A stretch of DNA of 14,707 nt from Proteobacteria bacterium ST_bin11 (GTDB lineage: Bacteria > Pseudomonadota > Gammaproteobacteria > Methylococcales > Methylomonadaceae): assembly GCA_002083615.1 (NCBI GenBank), contig MSXO01000052.1, positions 211 through 14,917 of the forward strand. The letters run 5' to 3'. The position numbers and the translations under genes are program-made. Of this stretch, positions 1 to 7,373 are shown in pieces (positions within the stretch are counted from its first letter, which is position 1; each line of letters begins with the position of its first letter). The notes beneath the pieces were generated by a model, which saw only the letters and a list, made by a program, of their open reading frames with translations, was not told where the DNA came from and ran no database searches.

Positions 1-1
1 T

Positions 2-16
2 ACTGGCTAGGCCAGT
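2..16 (-). terminator. Perfect hairpin 3' of the DUF4942 methylase gene
   Basis: A 6-bp perfect stem (ACTGGC/GCCAGT) with a 3-nt loop lies about 30 nt past the methylase stop codon on the minus strand. The window ends one base beyond it, so a following U-tract cannot be checked. It could be a rho-independent terminator or an mRNA 3'-end stabiliser. Confidence 0.35.
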
Positions 17-46
17 GGTTAAGTTAAGGCCCGATCTAACACCGGA

Positions 47-1810
47 TTACGATGCCAAAGCCAGATCAGTAGAAGATGGTAATGAGCCCGTCCATTCCAG
101 CAAGCTGGATTGTTCGTTTTCCAATACCGCATCGGGATCAATGCCCCGGCTGGCAAGTACCGTGCGCATCGCCTGGGTTAACAGACGATGGCCTTTTTCC
201 CGTTCCGACTCGCCGCCGTGCTTGATCGCCCAAAAGGGATCGAAATGGACAAGCCGACTACTGCGAGGACACTGCTTGTTCACTTCGGTGTGAAACGCCC
301 GATCTAAGGTCTCTGCCTGTTCGAACTGCTGCCAGAAACCTTGTCCGGCTTGCGTATCCACAGGCGGCAACCAGCGGCGCTGGCGACCGACCCAACGGTT
401 CATCCGATCGATCAGGGTTTTACTTTTCGGAAAAAAGTGAATGGTGCCGACGCCCGGATAATAGCGAACGTCAAAATAACTGCCACCGATCCGTTTTCCA
501 ACCCGAAGCGCGTGAAAATGCTGCCGAAACACCGACACCAAACTCACGTCCGCTTCGGTCTTACCATCGAGCAAGGCAAACACCTTGTCGAAATCCGCTA
601 ACAGCCGTTCCGATTCCCAGTTCAGACCGTTTTGGTAAGAACTCGAGCCGTGACCCGGCAGAATGAACCGAGTGGTTTTGATCCGCATGCCCAACGAGCG
701 ATGTTTGTCATTGCTTTTCCAGCCCATGTAAAACACCGCGTTATCGCTGTAATAGCGGGTGATCATATCGAACACATCGCACACCATGCTCAGTTGAATT
801 TCACCTTGCTGATCGATGATGCCTTGCAGAAAGCCATAGATATTCGGCACGGTAAATTCCAAGGACTTCACCGCTTCAAAATCCGACTCCAAGCGTTTCT
901 GCGCCGTCGATGACAAGCGTGAAGTCACTTGCGTAGAGCGTAAAATGCTGGCCCATGCCCGATTCTTCAGATCGTGATAGCGTTTAAACAACGTCCGCTT
1001 CACCGCATCCGACGACGAGTCGTCTTCACTACTGATACCGCCACCGCTCAGTTCGCCGAGGGTTTTGCCCAGCATGGTCCGATAACGGCTGGCACGGGCT
1101 TCACTGACCACGGCCTGTCGCGCTGCTTCGACCGCGGCATTGAACATCAACACCGCGTTATCGATGAAGGCATTCGGCAAGGCCAACTCATGGGGCAATT
1201 GAAACTCGCCCGCCACATCGTCGGCCTCCCGGCGATCCTGGCGCAAATCGTCCAGAATACTGCCGAGGATGTCCTGTTCGAACGTCGAAGTTTTTTTCAA
1301 CCAGACCAGGGCCACATCGACCGGCGTTTTGCGTTCGGCTTCCTCGCCGGCGAACATTTCTTGCAGAAACTCGACCTCGCCATGCTGCTCAATTAAACGC
1401 AATAACAGCTGGCGTTCTTTCGAAAACGGATTGCGCAAGGTTTCGGCATTGAGAATGGCGACGATTTCACCGTCAAACAATATCTCCCAAGCCTTCAACA
1501 CATGTTTGGCGCCTTCGGCAAACGGGGGATTCATGATGATGTGAGAATAGACACTGCCGCTTTGAAACTGCAGAAAATCCATCCCCACCACCGCATAACC
1601 TTCATCGCGCAGAACCGCGTGCTTGCGTATATCGATTTCAATGCAATCGATCGGCAAACGTTTACCGTACTGGTAGGGTCCTGGACGTAGCAAATGTCCT
1701 TCGCCTGCTGAAGGCTCCAATACCCGAGCGAATTGCTGGTTCTTGAACATCGCCCAAGCTTTACGACTCAGTGCTTCTGGTGTGGGGTAATATTGATAAG
1801 GGTCTGTCAT
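47..1810 (-). CDS. N6-adenine DNA methyltransferase with DUF4942 C-terminal region
   Basis: A 587-aa protein. The N-terminus is a Rossmann SAM-binding domain with motif I VLEPSAGEG at residues 30-38 and the catalytic N6-amino-methylase motif IV NPPF at 94-97 (context IIMNPPFAEG). Residues of about 215-475 match my recollection of DUF4942, including the FDVRYYPGVGTIHFF stretch at 446-460. By family this is a DNA adenine methylase. No restriction endonuclease lies beside it, so an orphan or anti-restriction role on a mobile element is inferred, not shown. The ATG at 1810 follows GGAGAAGACC, a usable ribosome-binding site, and is preceded by a structured leader. It is the last gene of the left minus-strand module, separated from the gene before it by a rho-independent terminator, so it may have its own promoter or be reached by readthrough. 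The target sequence cannot be read from the protein. Confidence 0.85.
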   Translation of the reverse strand: MTDPYQYYPTPEALSRKAWAMFKNQQFARVLEPSAGEGHLLRPGPYQYGKRLPIDCIEIDIRKHAVLRDEGYAVVGMDFLQFQSGSVYSHIIMNPPFAEGAKHVLKAWEILFDGEIVAILNAETLRNPFSKERQLLLRLIEQHGEVEFLQEMFAGEEAERKTPVDVALVWLKKTSTFEQDILGSILDDLRQDRREADDVAGEFQLPHELALPNAFIDNAVLMFNAAVEAARQAVVSEARASRYRTMLGKTLGELSGGGISSEDDSSSDAVKRTLFKRYHDLKNRAWASILRSTQVTSRLSSTAQKRLESDFEAVKSLEFTVPNIYGFLQGIIDQQGEIQLSMVCDVFDMITRYYSDNAVFYMGWKSNDKHRSLGMRIKTTRFILPGHGSSSYQNGLNWESERLLADFDKVFALLDGKTEADVSLVSVFRQHFHALRVGKRIGGSYFDVRYYPGVGTIHFFPKSKTLIDRMNRWVGRQRRWLPPVDTQAGQGFWQQFEQAETLDRAFHTEVNKQCPRSSRLVHFDPFWAIKHGGESEREKGHRLLTQAMRTVLASRGIDPDAVLENEQSSLLEWTGSLPSSTDLALAS

Positions 1811-1824
1811 GGTCTTCTCCGATA

Positions 1825-1877
1825 AGACCCCTGGCGACCGATGTATCCCTGGCGGGATAGAATCATCCCGCAGGGGT
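1825..1877 (-). promoter_or_regulatory. Structured 5' leader of the methylase gene (divergent member of the leader family)
   Basis: On the minus strand it reads CCC-TGC-GGG, then a second hairpin TATCCC-GCCA-GGGATA bracketed by GATG/CATC. An alternative fold is a long hairpin of CCCTG and CGGGAT pairing with ATCCCG and CAGGG around a single bulge. The outer helix is weaker than in the other leaders. It ends about 15 nt before the start codon. Confidence 0.5.
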
Positions 1878-1883
1878 AGTGTG

Positions 1884-1905
1884 AAAAAACTCGGCTTAAC
1901 CGAGT
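1884..1905 (-). terminator. Rho-independent terminator
   Basis: On the minus strand ACTCGG-TTAAG-CCGAGT forms a 6-bp stem followed directly by a U-tract (plus-strand A run at 1884-1889). It lies about 20 nt past the stop of the 165-aa gene. It also lies just 5' of the methylase leader, and its TTAAGCC core resembles the TYAAGCC in the first hairpin of the three-copy element, possibly by chance. Confidence 0.7.
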
Positions 1906-1925
1906 GTCAAAATCAAAACGGTGCG

Positions 1926-2423
1926 TCAGATCAACGCGAACCGCTTGCCTTCAATGAAGTCCTGATACTGCCGGGCTTCGGTTTTTACTTTGAACCGGGC
2001 ATGCACGCTCCCGTCGATCCAGATTTCCCACGGCAAGCGGTTAAGCTCACCTCTAACCAATTCCACCTCGCCAACCCGAAAATCATCGTGTTGGTAAAGC
2101 ACTTGGCGAGGACTATCAATGCGAACGATGCACTGATCCAGTAATGCTGGACCACCGATCTCGCCGGGTTCGATCAGCAATGGGACTTTGATGGATCCCA
2201 TAGAGCGGCCGATCCAGCCGATGACATCGTGTTCATCGTGCCAGGACTGCCCGGTTTGGATATCGCCGTAATACAGCCGAATTTTGCGTCGGCTATGGCG
2301 AAGCTGTTCCAACAACTCAACCACCGGCTCCGGTGTATCGGCGTGGTAACAGGTGCCGGATGGCAAACGCTGATAGTGGATGCAATGACCCGTGCTAAAG
2401 GTGTGTTCAAAGATTTGATTCAT
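1926..2423 (-). CDS. Conserved hypothetical protein, 165 aa
   Basis: The start is placed at the internal ATG giving MNQIFEHTF, because GAGGA lies 8 nt upstream and the longer reading (to 2501) would run through the structured leader. The protein is soluble, with no signal peptide or membrane segment. Its central part (LYYGDIQTGQSW, then DVIGWIGRSMGSIKVPLLI and GGPALLDQCIVRI) resembles hypothetical proteins I associate with plasmids and ICEs, but I cannot name a domain or function. It sits between the zinc-ribbon gene and the methylase and is followed by a rho-independent terminator. Coding status is supported by the ribosome-binding site, the leader and the codon-like composition. Confidence 0.75.
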   Translation of the reverse strand: MNQIFEHTFSTGHCIHYQRLPSGTCYHADTPEPVVELLEQLRHSRRKIRLYYGDIQTGQSWHDEHDVIGWIGRSMGSIKVPLLIEPGEIGGPALLDQCIVRIDSPRQVLYQHDDFRVGEVELVRGELNRLPWEIWIDGSVHARFKVKTEARQYQDFIEGKRFALI

Positions 2424-2444
2424 GATGTTGTCCTCAATGAAATA

Positions 2445-2491
2445 CGGAAACATCACGATTCCCCAGCGGGAATAGGATATTCCCGTGTGGG
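2445..2491 (-). promoter_or_regulatory. Structured 5' leader of the 165-aa gene
   Basis: Minus strand: first hairpin CCC-ACAC-GGG. The GGG side can instead start a 9-bp helix, GGGAATATC with GATGTTTCC, that encloses the second hairpin ATTCCC-GCT-GGGGAAT. The two folds exclude each other. The element ends about 22 nt before the start codon and leaves the GAGGA ribosome-binding site outside. Confidence 0.7.
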
Positions 2492-2575
2492 TGGATAACA
2501 CTGAGCGCCGATCCAGTGACTTGGCTAACTCAGGCTTTTACAAAGTGTGCGCATAAAAATTTCATCGCGCAGTTT

Positions 2576-2860
2576 TCAGGATTGGATTTCCAGCGCAGGT
2601 TTTCCTAAGACTTCCGGCATGGCATTGGCTAAGGACGGTCCATCGTACGGCAACTCGGTTTCCGCCGAGTCACCCGCGATCAATCCGCTTTCATAAGGCT
2701 CGATTTCCTTGTTGCAGTCCGGACAGCGATCGTTACAGCCGCAATCCCAAACATCCTCCCATTCGGTCTGGCAGTAAGGGCAGCGGTACTGATTCAGATA
2801 GCGAACCGCGCTGTTTTCGGCAGGGGTTGTGCCACTGCTGGATAGGTTGATTGTTTTCAT
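2576..2860 (-). CDS. Small zinc-ribbon protein, 94 aa
   Basis: Residues of about 24-50 hold two cysteine knuckles, CPYC and CPDC, with further cysteines in WDCGCNDR between them, a rubredoxin/zinc-ribbon layout expected to bind one zinc ion. The remainder is acidic and probably disordered. Two ATGs are available. The second, at 2860 (MKTINLSS), sits 8 nt after AGGAGG, while the first, at 2866, is only 2 nt from it, so the second is preferred. It is the first gene of the left minus-strand module and has a structured leader. Similar small zinc-ribbon proteins are common on plasmids, but no function is known to me. The zinc-binding call is firm on motif grounds; a partner (nucleic acid or protein) is unknown. 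Confidence 0.75.
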   Translation of the reverse strand: MKTINLSSSGTTPAENSAVRYLNQYRCPYCQTEWEDVWDCGCNDRCPDCNKEIEPYESGLIAGDSAETELPYDGPSLANAMPEVLGKPALEIQS

Positions 2861-2880
2861 GGTCATGTCCTCCTAAAAAT

Positions 2881-2918
2881 GCAGGAACGACCACCCGGCA
2901 GGATGGTGTTCCTGCAGG
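2881..2918 (-). promoter_or_regulatory. Structured 5' leader of the zinc-ribbon gene
   Basis: Minus strand: first mini-hairpin CC-TGCA-GG. The alternative outer helix is 8 bp, GCAGGAAC with GTTCCTGC, enclosing an ACCA/TGGT-flanked hairpin CC-TGCC-GG. Almost no primary sequence is shared with the GGGG-type leaders elsewhere, yet the topology and the distance to the ribbon gene's AGGAGG are the same, which argues for selection on structure. Confidence 0.65.
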
Positions 2919-2962
2919 TAAAAAACGCTGCTCAAAGCCGAAAATAGGCTCGCACAGCGGGG

Positions 2963-2991
2963 TTGAATTCACACAAAAATCGGTATATGGT
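2963..2991 (+). promoter_or_regulatory. Candidate sigma-70 promoter for the 125-aa plus-strand gene
   Basis: TTGAAT (2963-2968) and TATGGT (2986-2991) are separated by exactly 17 bp on the plus strand, 34 bp before the ATG at 3025. Both hexamers match the consensus in four of six positions, so this is a plausible but unproven promoter. Confidence 0.45.
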
Positions 2992-3024
2992 GGCTAAAAC
3001 TCATTAAAAAGCAGAGAAATAACC

Positions 3025-3402
3025 ATGTTTGACGATATTTTGCGCATTTTTGATTTCCTCAGTCCTAAGCGGACGGAGGAGCCGTATCCAAGGCGAAAAC
3101 CGATGGCGATTCCGGTCGATGAACCATTGAAAGTCGTTCGACATTGCCAACAAATTTTCCAAAAATTGGATGTTTTAGAAGCCGACGTGCTCAAGCGGGT
3201 TGATAATCCAGAGCAAGCTTGGCCGTTTCTAAACAAGATTCGACAAATTCGCCGGGAAACCCAGAACGATTTGTTATCGCTATTGCCCGAAGGCAGCTGG
3301 GTATTAGCCGATGAATCGAATCAACACGCGATCCCAGTTCGCCATATCAATACGGCAACCGGAACCACGTTGCGGGTATTCAATGGCGGGCTTGCTGATT
3401 AA
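3025..3402 (+). CDS. Hypothetical protein, 125 aa, encoded against the surrounding operons
   Basis: The protein is soluble. It has a short N-terminal amphipathic stretch (MFDDILRIFDFL), a basic proline-containing linker, then a largely helical segment at about residues 35-95 and a C-terminal beta-like end. No family is recognised. The ATG has only a weak AGAGAA ribosome-binding site, but a candidate sigma-70 promoter lies just upstream. It is the only plus-strand gene in the left 13 kb and lacks the leader RNA carried by the minus-strand genes. Its last 23 bp overlap the 3' end of the convergent membrane-protein gene. The opposite-strand reading frame of 80 aa (2994-3236) looks like a shadow, being rich in Ser and Arg with no ribosome-binding site. 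Confidence 0.65.
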   Translation: MFDDILRIFDFLSPKRTEEPYPRRKPMAIPVDEPLKVVRHCQQIFQKLDVLEADVLKRVDNPEQAWPFLNKIRQIRRETQNDLLSLLPEGSWVLADESNQHAIPVRHINTATGTTLRVFNGGLAD

Positions 3403-3916
3403 TCGTTAACGCGTTGGCGTTACCTTTCAGCGCTTCCCGCAATTGAAATACTTGTTGAGCAGTTTTAGCGGACTTATCGTCCACAATGGCTGGCCCGATC
3501 GCTTTTTTTGTACGCCGACGCGGTTTAGGCTTGATTTCGACCGCAACAGTCATCGGTTTGATTTTCAATAGCTCCCGCTCTAGTTTGGCGATTTCAATAT
3601 CCGCCTCGTAGAGTTTGATTGTTTTCTGTTTGGCTCGATATTGAATTTCCAATCGCTCCAACTCGCGATTTGTTTCACGATTACGACTCTGAATTTCCTG
3701 ACGCACCGAATCCGATATCGCCAGCCAATCCATGTCATCGCGACTACGTGGCATGATGACCGGTAGCCGATGTCGTGCTTGGCGCTTGCTTTGATAACTG
3801 CGCAACATTTGAGCCGCATTTTTCAACGCACCAAGCAGTTGCAACGCCGTTGCCCAAATCACCCGCAAGGCGAGGATGAACATCGCCAAAATAATGATCC
3901 CGATAATAAAGTTCAT
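3380..3916 (-). CDS. Membrane-anchored coiled-coil protein, 178 aa, function unknown
   Basis: Residues of about 3-29 form one strongly hydrophobic segment (FIIGIIILAMFILAL), most likely an N-terminal membrane anchor with the bulk in the cytoplasm because a basic stretch follows it. Residues of about 70-120 are charged and heptad-like (Glu/Arg/Lys/Leu-rich), predicting a coiled coil. A Lys/Arg-rich patch, KPKPRRRTKKA, follows at about 129-139. The start ATG has AAAGGAGA upstream. The gene stands alone between the 3' end of the CobT-like gene and the convergent 125-aa gene, with its own structured leader and its own copy of the three-copy element, so it is probably a separate transcription unit. 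No enzymatic motif is visible. An ICE- or plasmid-specific structural or tethering role is only a guess. Confidence 0.7.
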   Translation of the reverse strand: MNFIIGIIILAMFILALRVIWATALQLLGALKNAAQMLRSYQSKRQARHRLPVIMPRSRDDMDWLAISDSVRQEIQSRNRETNRELERLEIQYRAKQKTIKLYEADIEIAKLERELLKIKPMTVAVEIKPKPRRRTKKAIGPAIVDDKSAKTAQQVFQLREALKGNANALTINQQARH

Positions 3917-3945
3917 TGAAGTTCTCCTTTAAAAATTTAAGAAAA

Positions 3946-3993
3946 CACTTCGAATGAACAGCACCCGGCCGGGCGATGGTCGCCCGAAGTGGG
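3946..3993 (-). promoter_or_regulatory. Structured 5' leader of the membrane coiled-coil gene
   Basis: Minus strand: first hairpin CCC-ACTTC-GGG, alternative outer helix CACTTCG with CGAAGTG (7 bp), inner hairpin CCC-GGCC-GGG. A competing GGGCGA/TCGCCC hairpin is also possible. The element ends about 29 nt before the ATG, and the AAAGGAGA site is outside it. Confidence 0.6.
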
Positions 3994-4023
3994 TTTTGAT
4001 TTGCAGTGGGTAGATCCACTGCG

Positions 4024-4109
4024 ATTTACATCGGGCTTAACGCACCCGACACGATCACGGTTTAACGTGCTCGCCGCCTAAAGACGGAACGCCGACCAAA
4101 GTCGGATTC
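4024..4109 (-). repeat. Three-copy structured element, copy A
   Basis: Plus-strand landmarks: hairpin 1 TCGGG (4031-4035)/CCCGA (4045-4049) with a 9-nt loop CTTAACGCA; hairpin 2 CACG-GTTTAA-CGTG extended by CGA/TCG; a CCG/CGG mini-hairpin; hairpin 4 CCGAC (4092-4096)/GTCGG (4101-4105). On the minus strand hairpin 4 has loop UUUG. It lies about 30 nt 5' of the leader of the membrane coiled-coil gene and 3' of the CobT-like gene. Confidence 0.75.
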
Positions 4110-4139
4110 AGCATTCATCAAAGAACGCATGAAATGTCT

Positions 4140-4242
4140 GTTTGTCAAATGGGCTCCTGGAAGTAAGTGCATTCGACAAACTGCGGATTCAATCAGCTAC
4201 CCGTAGCCACAATCCAAGGCTTTAGCCAAGGATTGGACTACG
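4140..4242 (-). other. Structured intergenic segment 3' of the CobT-like gene
   Basis: Two hairpins. At 4140-4181, GTTTGTC pairs with GACAAAC and, past an A/C mismatch, AATG with CATT. At 4202-4242, CGTAG/CTACG, CAATCC/GGATTG and GGC/GCC stack around a TTTA loop with symmetric AA/AA internal loops. There is no clear U-tract on the minus strand, so this is not a textbook terminator. Together with copy A and the leader it fills the 341-bp gap 3917-4257; no gene was found there. Confidence 0.5.
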
Positions 4243-4257
4243 AATAATTGACTGGGC

Positions 4258-6015
4258 TTAGGCCGCCAACAACAACGATTTCGAGAGTTCAAACAATTGC
4301 GCTCTCAGCTCTGAAAGGTCGTTAATGGTGATGGCAATCGGGAATAGATGGCTGACATCCAATCCCAAGCCTACACCGACCGTTTCAATATCACTATCAC
4401 GGCAACGCTGTAACAGTTCCAGCGTGCTCAGTGACTCGTTGGGTTGTCCATCGGTTATCACCATCAATACCTTGCGCGGTTCCCGGCAACGCAGTAGTGA
4501 CGCCGCAGCAAACCAGATCGCTTCCGTCATCGGCGTACTGCCGGTGGCGGCTAGCGAAAAGGCGCCAGTTCGGGCATTCACGCGTTGGCCATGTTCCAGT
4601 AATCGGAACACCGAATCGTCGTGATGGCCTGGAAACGCTGTGACGCCAGGATTGACTCCCGGAATGCCTTCGAATGCCAAGGCCAATGCCAAAGTGGCTT
4701 CCAACGCAATCGGCATTCGCGATCCCATCGGTTGGCCTTGGCTATCGGTCACCTGATACCCCATGCTTTCGGATTTATCGAGTAACAGATGGATCGCCGT
4801 ATTGGGTGCCGCTTTGGTCTCTTTACGCTGAAACAGCTTAGTTTCGCCCAGTGGTAAACGGTGTAAACGCTTGCCATCCAGCCGCCGTCCACGACACGCA
4901 TGTTGCGACCGGTTTAAGGTTTGCGATTGCACCAAGCCTTGCAAAGCAGCACGGATTTTTCCCGATTCGTCTTGCACCTTGCGCAGTAAAAACGCACCGG
5001 CCCGCTCGTCCATGGGCGGCTCTAGGCCACTGGGCATCAGCAATTCCGATACATTTTCCGCCGCCAACGACAAGGCCGATTTCAGCGATTCAAACACATC
5101 CAGCTCGATATCACTGTCACCAGCGGACAACAGAGTTTGCAAGACGCCCATCGGATCTGCAATTTCCGCGTTTTCTTCATCTTCGCCTTGTGGGTTGGAT
5201 GTAGATCTGTCGGATGGCGTTGCCGGTTCATCGTCAGAATTTTTGGGAGTCGAATCATCGTTACCCGCCGATTCTGAAGACGGATTTTCGTCAATGTCGT
5301 TGGGCAATCGTTCATCGGGCTCCATGTCATCCGGCTCAGGCGTGTTTTCCTCATCTGCCGATGGCTGTGCTTGGTTCTGCTGCCGTTGTTGCTCGAACTC
5401 ATCTTCAATCATGGTCAGGATGCGATCGGTCAATTGCAGGCAATCACTCTCCGATTGCAAGCCCTCCGGCACTTCGGATAGCAAGCCTTTCAGGCGCGTT
5501 ACCGCACCTTTCGGAAACGTTGCTTTCAATGCCGCTTCGGTTTGCTCGACCAATGGCAATAACGCCGATTGACCCAACACCTTGGTCCGCAAATATTTCA
5601 ACACGAAGCCGTACAGAATATTAGCCGGATGATCATCAATGCTGTTGGCCACAAAGTCGCCTTTGGCAATCATCTTTTCAATCATGGTGCGAATGGTCAG
5701 CCGGGTACCTGGAAAGTCCTTGGCCAGTTCGTGCTCAATGCGAACATCTTCGATGGCATTGCATAAACGCCGGCGCAATACCGAATGTCCAAAGCGCAAC
5801 GTAAAATCTGAATAACGTATATGCGCAGCTTCGTGGGCTAAAAGGCCCCAGGCGACATCCTGATAATCTGGATCGTCGCCCTCATAGGCTGGCAGCCAAA
5901 TGGTTTGACCATCGGTTTCGGCTTTATCACCGCCGACTCTGACTTTGACGCCAAAGCGATTGCCAATGGCTGCCGCAACGATGGGGAATGCGTTGTGTAA
6001 TGTTCTATTTTTCAT
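4258..6015 (-). CDS. cobT-like: CobT-like von Willebrand factor A protein with HExxH motif
   Basis: A 585-aa protein. The N-terminal part has HEAAH at residues 61-65, followed by NAIEDVRIE at about 86-94, an arrangement that resembles zincin-type proteins and recurs in CobT-like VWA proteins. Residues of about 208-290 are highly acidic and probably disordered. The C-terminal VWA domain has a complete MIDAS: DKSES (Asp413, Ser415, Ser417), GSTPMTEA (about 492-499) and TDGQ with Asp522. VWA proteins of this type pair with a MoxR/CobS AAA+ ATPase, and one is encoded three genes upstream. True cobalt chelation is unlikely since no CobN or other cobalamin gene is present. The ATG at 6015 with GGAG 6 nt upstream is chosen over an in-frame TTG four codons earlier. 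It is the last gene of its module. Confidence 0.88.
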   Translation of the reverse strand: MKNRTLHNAFPIVAAAIGNRFGVKVRVGGDKAETDGQTIWLPAYEGDDPDYQDVAWGLLAHEAAHIRYSDFTLRFGHSVLRRRLCNAIEDVRIEHELAKDFPGTRLTIRTMIEKMIAKGDFVANSIDDHPANILYGFVLKYLRTKVLGQSALLPLVEQTEAALKATFPKGAVTRLKGLLSEVPEGLQSESDCLQLTDRILTMIEDEFEQQRQQNQAQPSADEENTPEPDDMEPDERLPNDIDENPSSESAGNDDSTPKNSDDEPATPSDRSTSNPQGEDEENAEIADPMGVLQTLLSAGDSDIELDVFESLKSALSLAAENVSELLMPSGLEPPMDERAGAFLLRKVQDESGKIRAALQGLVQSQTLNRSQHACRGRRLDGKRLHRLPLGETKLFQRKETKAAPNTAIHLLLDKSESMGYQVTDSQGQPMGSRMPIALEATLALALAFEGIPGVNPGVTAFPGHHDDSVFRLLEHGQRVNARTGAFSLAATGSTPMTEAIWFAAASLLRCREPRKVLMVITDGQPNESLSTLELLQRCRDSDIETVGVGLGLDVSHLFPIAITINDLSELRAQLFELSKSLLLAA

Positions 6016-6031
6016 GGTGTGCTCCAAAAGT

Positions 6032-6077
6032 CAGGGCAAACCACGGCCCCAGAGGGACATGAATTTGCCCCATTGGG
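6032..6077 (-). promoter_or_regulatory. Structured 5' leader of the CobT-like gene
   Basis: Minus strand: first hairpin CCC-AAT-GGGG. Alternative outer helix GGGGCAAA with TTTGCCCT (8 bp, one G-U), continued by CAT/GTG, enclosing inner hairpin CCC-TCT-GGGG. It ends about 16 nt before the ATG; the GGAG ribosome-binding site is outside it. Confidence 0.75.
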
Positions 6078-6099
6078 TGAAGTGTTAAATGGCGTCAGA

Positions 6100-7290
6100 T
6101 TAGAACCAGTAATCCTGGTCAGAATCATCCTCCTCGTCATTGCTTCCTGCAGTCACCGTTTCAGGTTCTGCTGAATGCTCCGAGTGGTTGGATTCATCTG
6201 CAAAGTTACCGGTTTCCAGTTTGGCCTAGCTTTTATCCAGCAAGACCTCAAGCGCCCAGTCATCCGATGCCGATTCCGGTTCGAGTTCATCGTCAAAGAT
6301 GCCGTCAAACAGATCAGTAAAATCGGGGCTGTCTGCAGCGGTTTCAGCGATGACGGGTGTCGGTTCTGTTGGCACGACGAGTACTGCTGGTGGCTCGGAC
6401 TCCGCGTATTCGATGACTTCTTCAGTTTCATCAACAACAGGCAGTTGAGTCGCCAACAATCCTTCACCGTGCCGACGGGTTTTATCCGGATCGGACAACA
6501 GCATGGCTGTCGCCAGAATCTCCTGCAAAATGCTGCCTTCAATGGCGCCTTTGGTGGGGATTCTCGCCAACAGATCGTCAATGGTGCTGACGACCGGCGC
6601 GACCCGATGATCCAGAAAACCTAGCCCATCGAGCTTGTCCCGCATGCGGCGAATCGGCCGTAACGCGCTGCGGGTGACTTGTTGTTTGCCCAGCAACGAC
6701 TGCTCGATGAGATGGTTGGCTTCCACGGAAATTTCATAGAACATCTGCTCACTGAGAGAACCGATTTTGCTTTCCAGTCGTGCGATGTCCGCCGGCGGCA
6801 AGCTATCGGGTAACCCGACACTGACCACCAGAAAATCAAATGACAAGCGCGTCGAGACAAACTCCACTGAATCCACAGCTTGCTCGATGATGCCGGCAAA
6901 TTCCGGATGGCGAACCACCCAGTCCGTCACCGCCGCATCGTAACCGGCAATAAACTCGGTTTTAGCCGCAGCAAAATCCAGCCCGATACGCTCAAGTTCC
7001 GCGGTAATACTGGCGGCCGATTCAACCGGCACGGCAAAGCCACCCAGAAAGCGGGTACCGACGCGCAGACAAATGCGTTCGGCTTCCTTCTTCAGACGGT
7101 TGAACACCGTCAGCTTGTCCGGATCGAGCAAACGTTTAGACCCTAAACTGGCTAAGTCCTCCGGCGGCAATTTGCTACCATCGGCCAGCACCAGGTCTTC
7201 TTTTTTCAGTTTCTTGCGGGCGCCGTAAATATTGGCATCCACTTTTACCAAGACCACGCGGTCTAAGATGATTTGCGTTTCATGAGACAT
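6100..7290 (-). CDS. DUF3150 protein, interrupted by an in-frame amber codon (354 aa to TAG; 396 codons with it)
   Basis: The DUF3150 family is recognised from the N-terminal three quarters (KVDANIYGARKKL, ERICLRVGTRFLGGFAVP, STRLSFDFLVVSVG). The family's biochemical role is unknown to me; its members sit beside MoxR/CobS and VWA genes, as here. Conventional translation starts at the ATG at 7290 (AGGAGG 6 nt upstream) and stops at TAG at 6228-6226 after LLDKS. The same frame then continues for 41 sense codons to TAA at 6102-6100, with an acidic tail ending SDQDYWF. That tail resembles the end of the neighbouring WGR protein and fills an otherwise empty gap to the next leader. The amber could be a recent mutation (for example CAG to TAG), a sequencing error, or a readthrough site. 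The central function probably survives truncation. Confidence 0.8.
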
Positions 7291-7307
7291 GGGAACCTCC
7301 TAAAATG

Positions 7308-7351
7308 AGAGGCACACCCATCCCCGCTGGGGTCGATGTGCCCCTGTAGGG
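7308..7351 (-). promoter_or_regulatory. Structured 5' leader of the DUF3150 gene
   Basis: Minus strand: first hairpin CCC-TACA-GGG. Alternative 10-bp outer helix GGGGCACATC with GGGTGTGCCTC (G-U pairs included), enclosing inner hairpin CCCC-AGC-GGGG. This is one of the clearest members of the leader family. The AGGAGG site follows about 8 nt after the helix. Confidence 0.78.
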
Positions 7352-7373
7352 TTAAATGAAAATAACAAACCGG

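Noticed and set aside
974..1396. A 140-aa plus-strand ORF inside the methylase gene
   Set aside because: Antisense shadow; the methylase frame carries recognisable motifs and a ribosome-binding site.
4144..4149. A TTGACA -35-like hexamer on the minus strand before copy A
   Set aside because: No acceptable -10 hexamer follows at 16-18 bp (TTCTTT is the best), and it lies inside a stem.
4871..5572. A 233-aa plus-strand ORF inside the CobT-like gene
   Set aside because: It is antisense to the acidic insert and VWA region, very rich in Ser and Cys, with no ribosome-binding site; it is a shadow of a well-supported gene.
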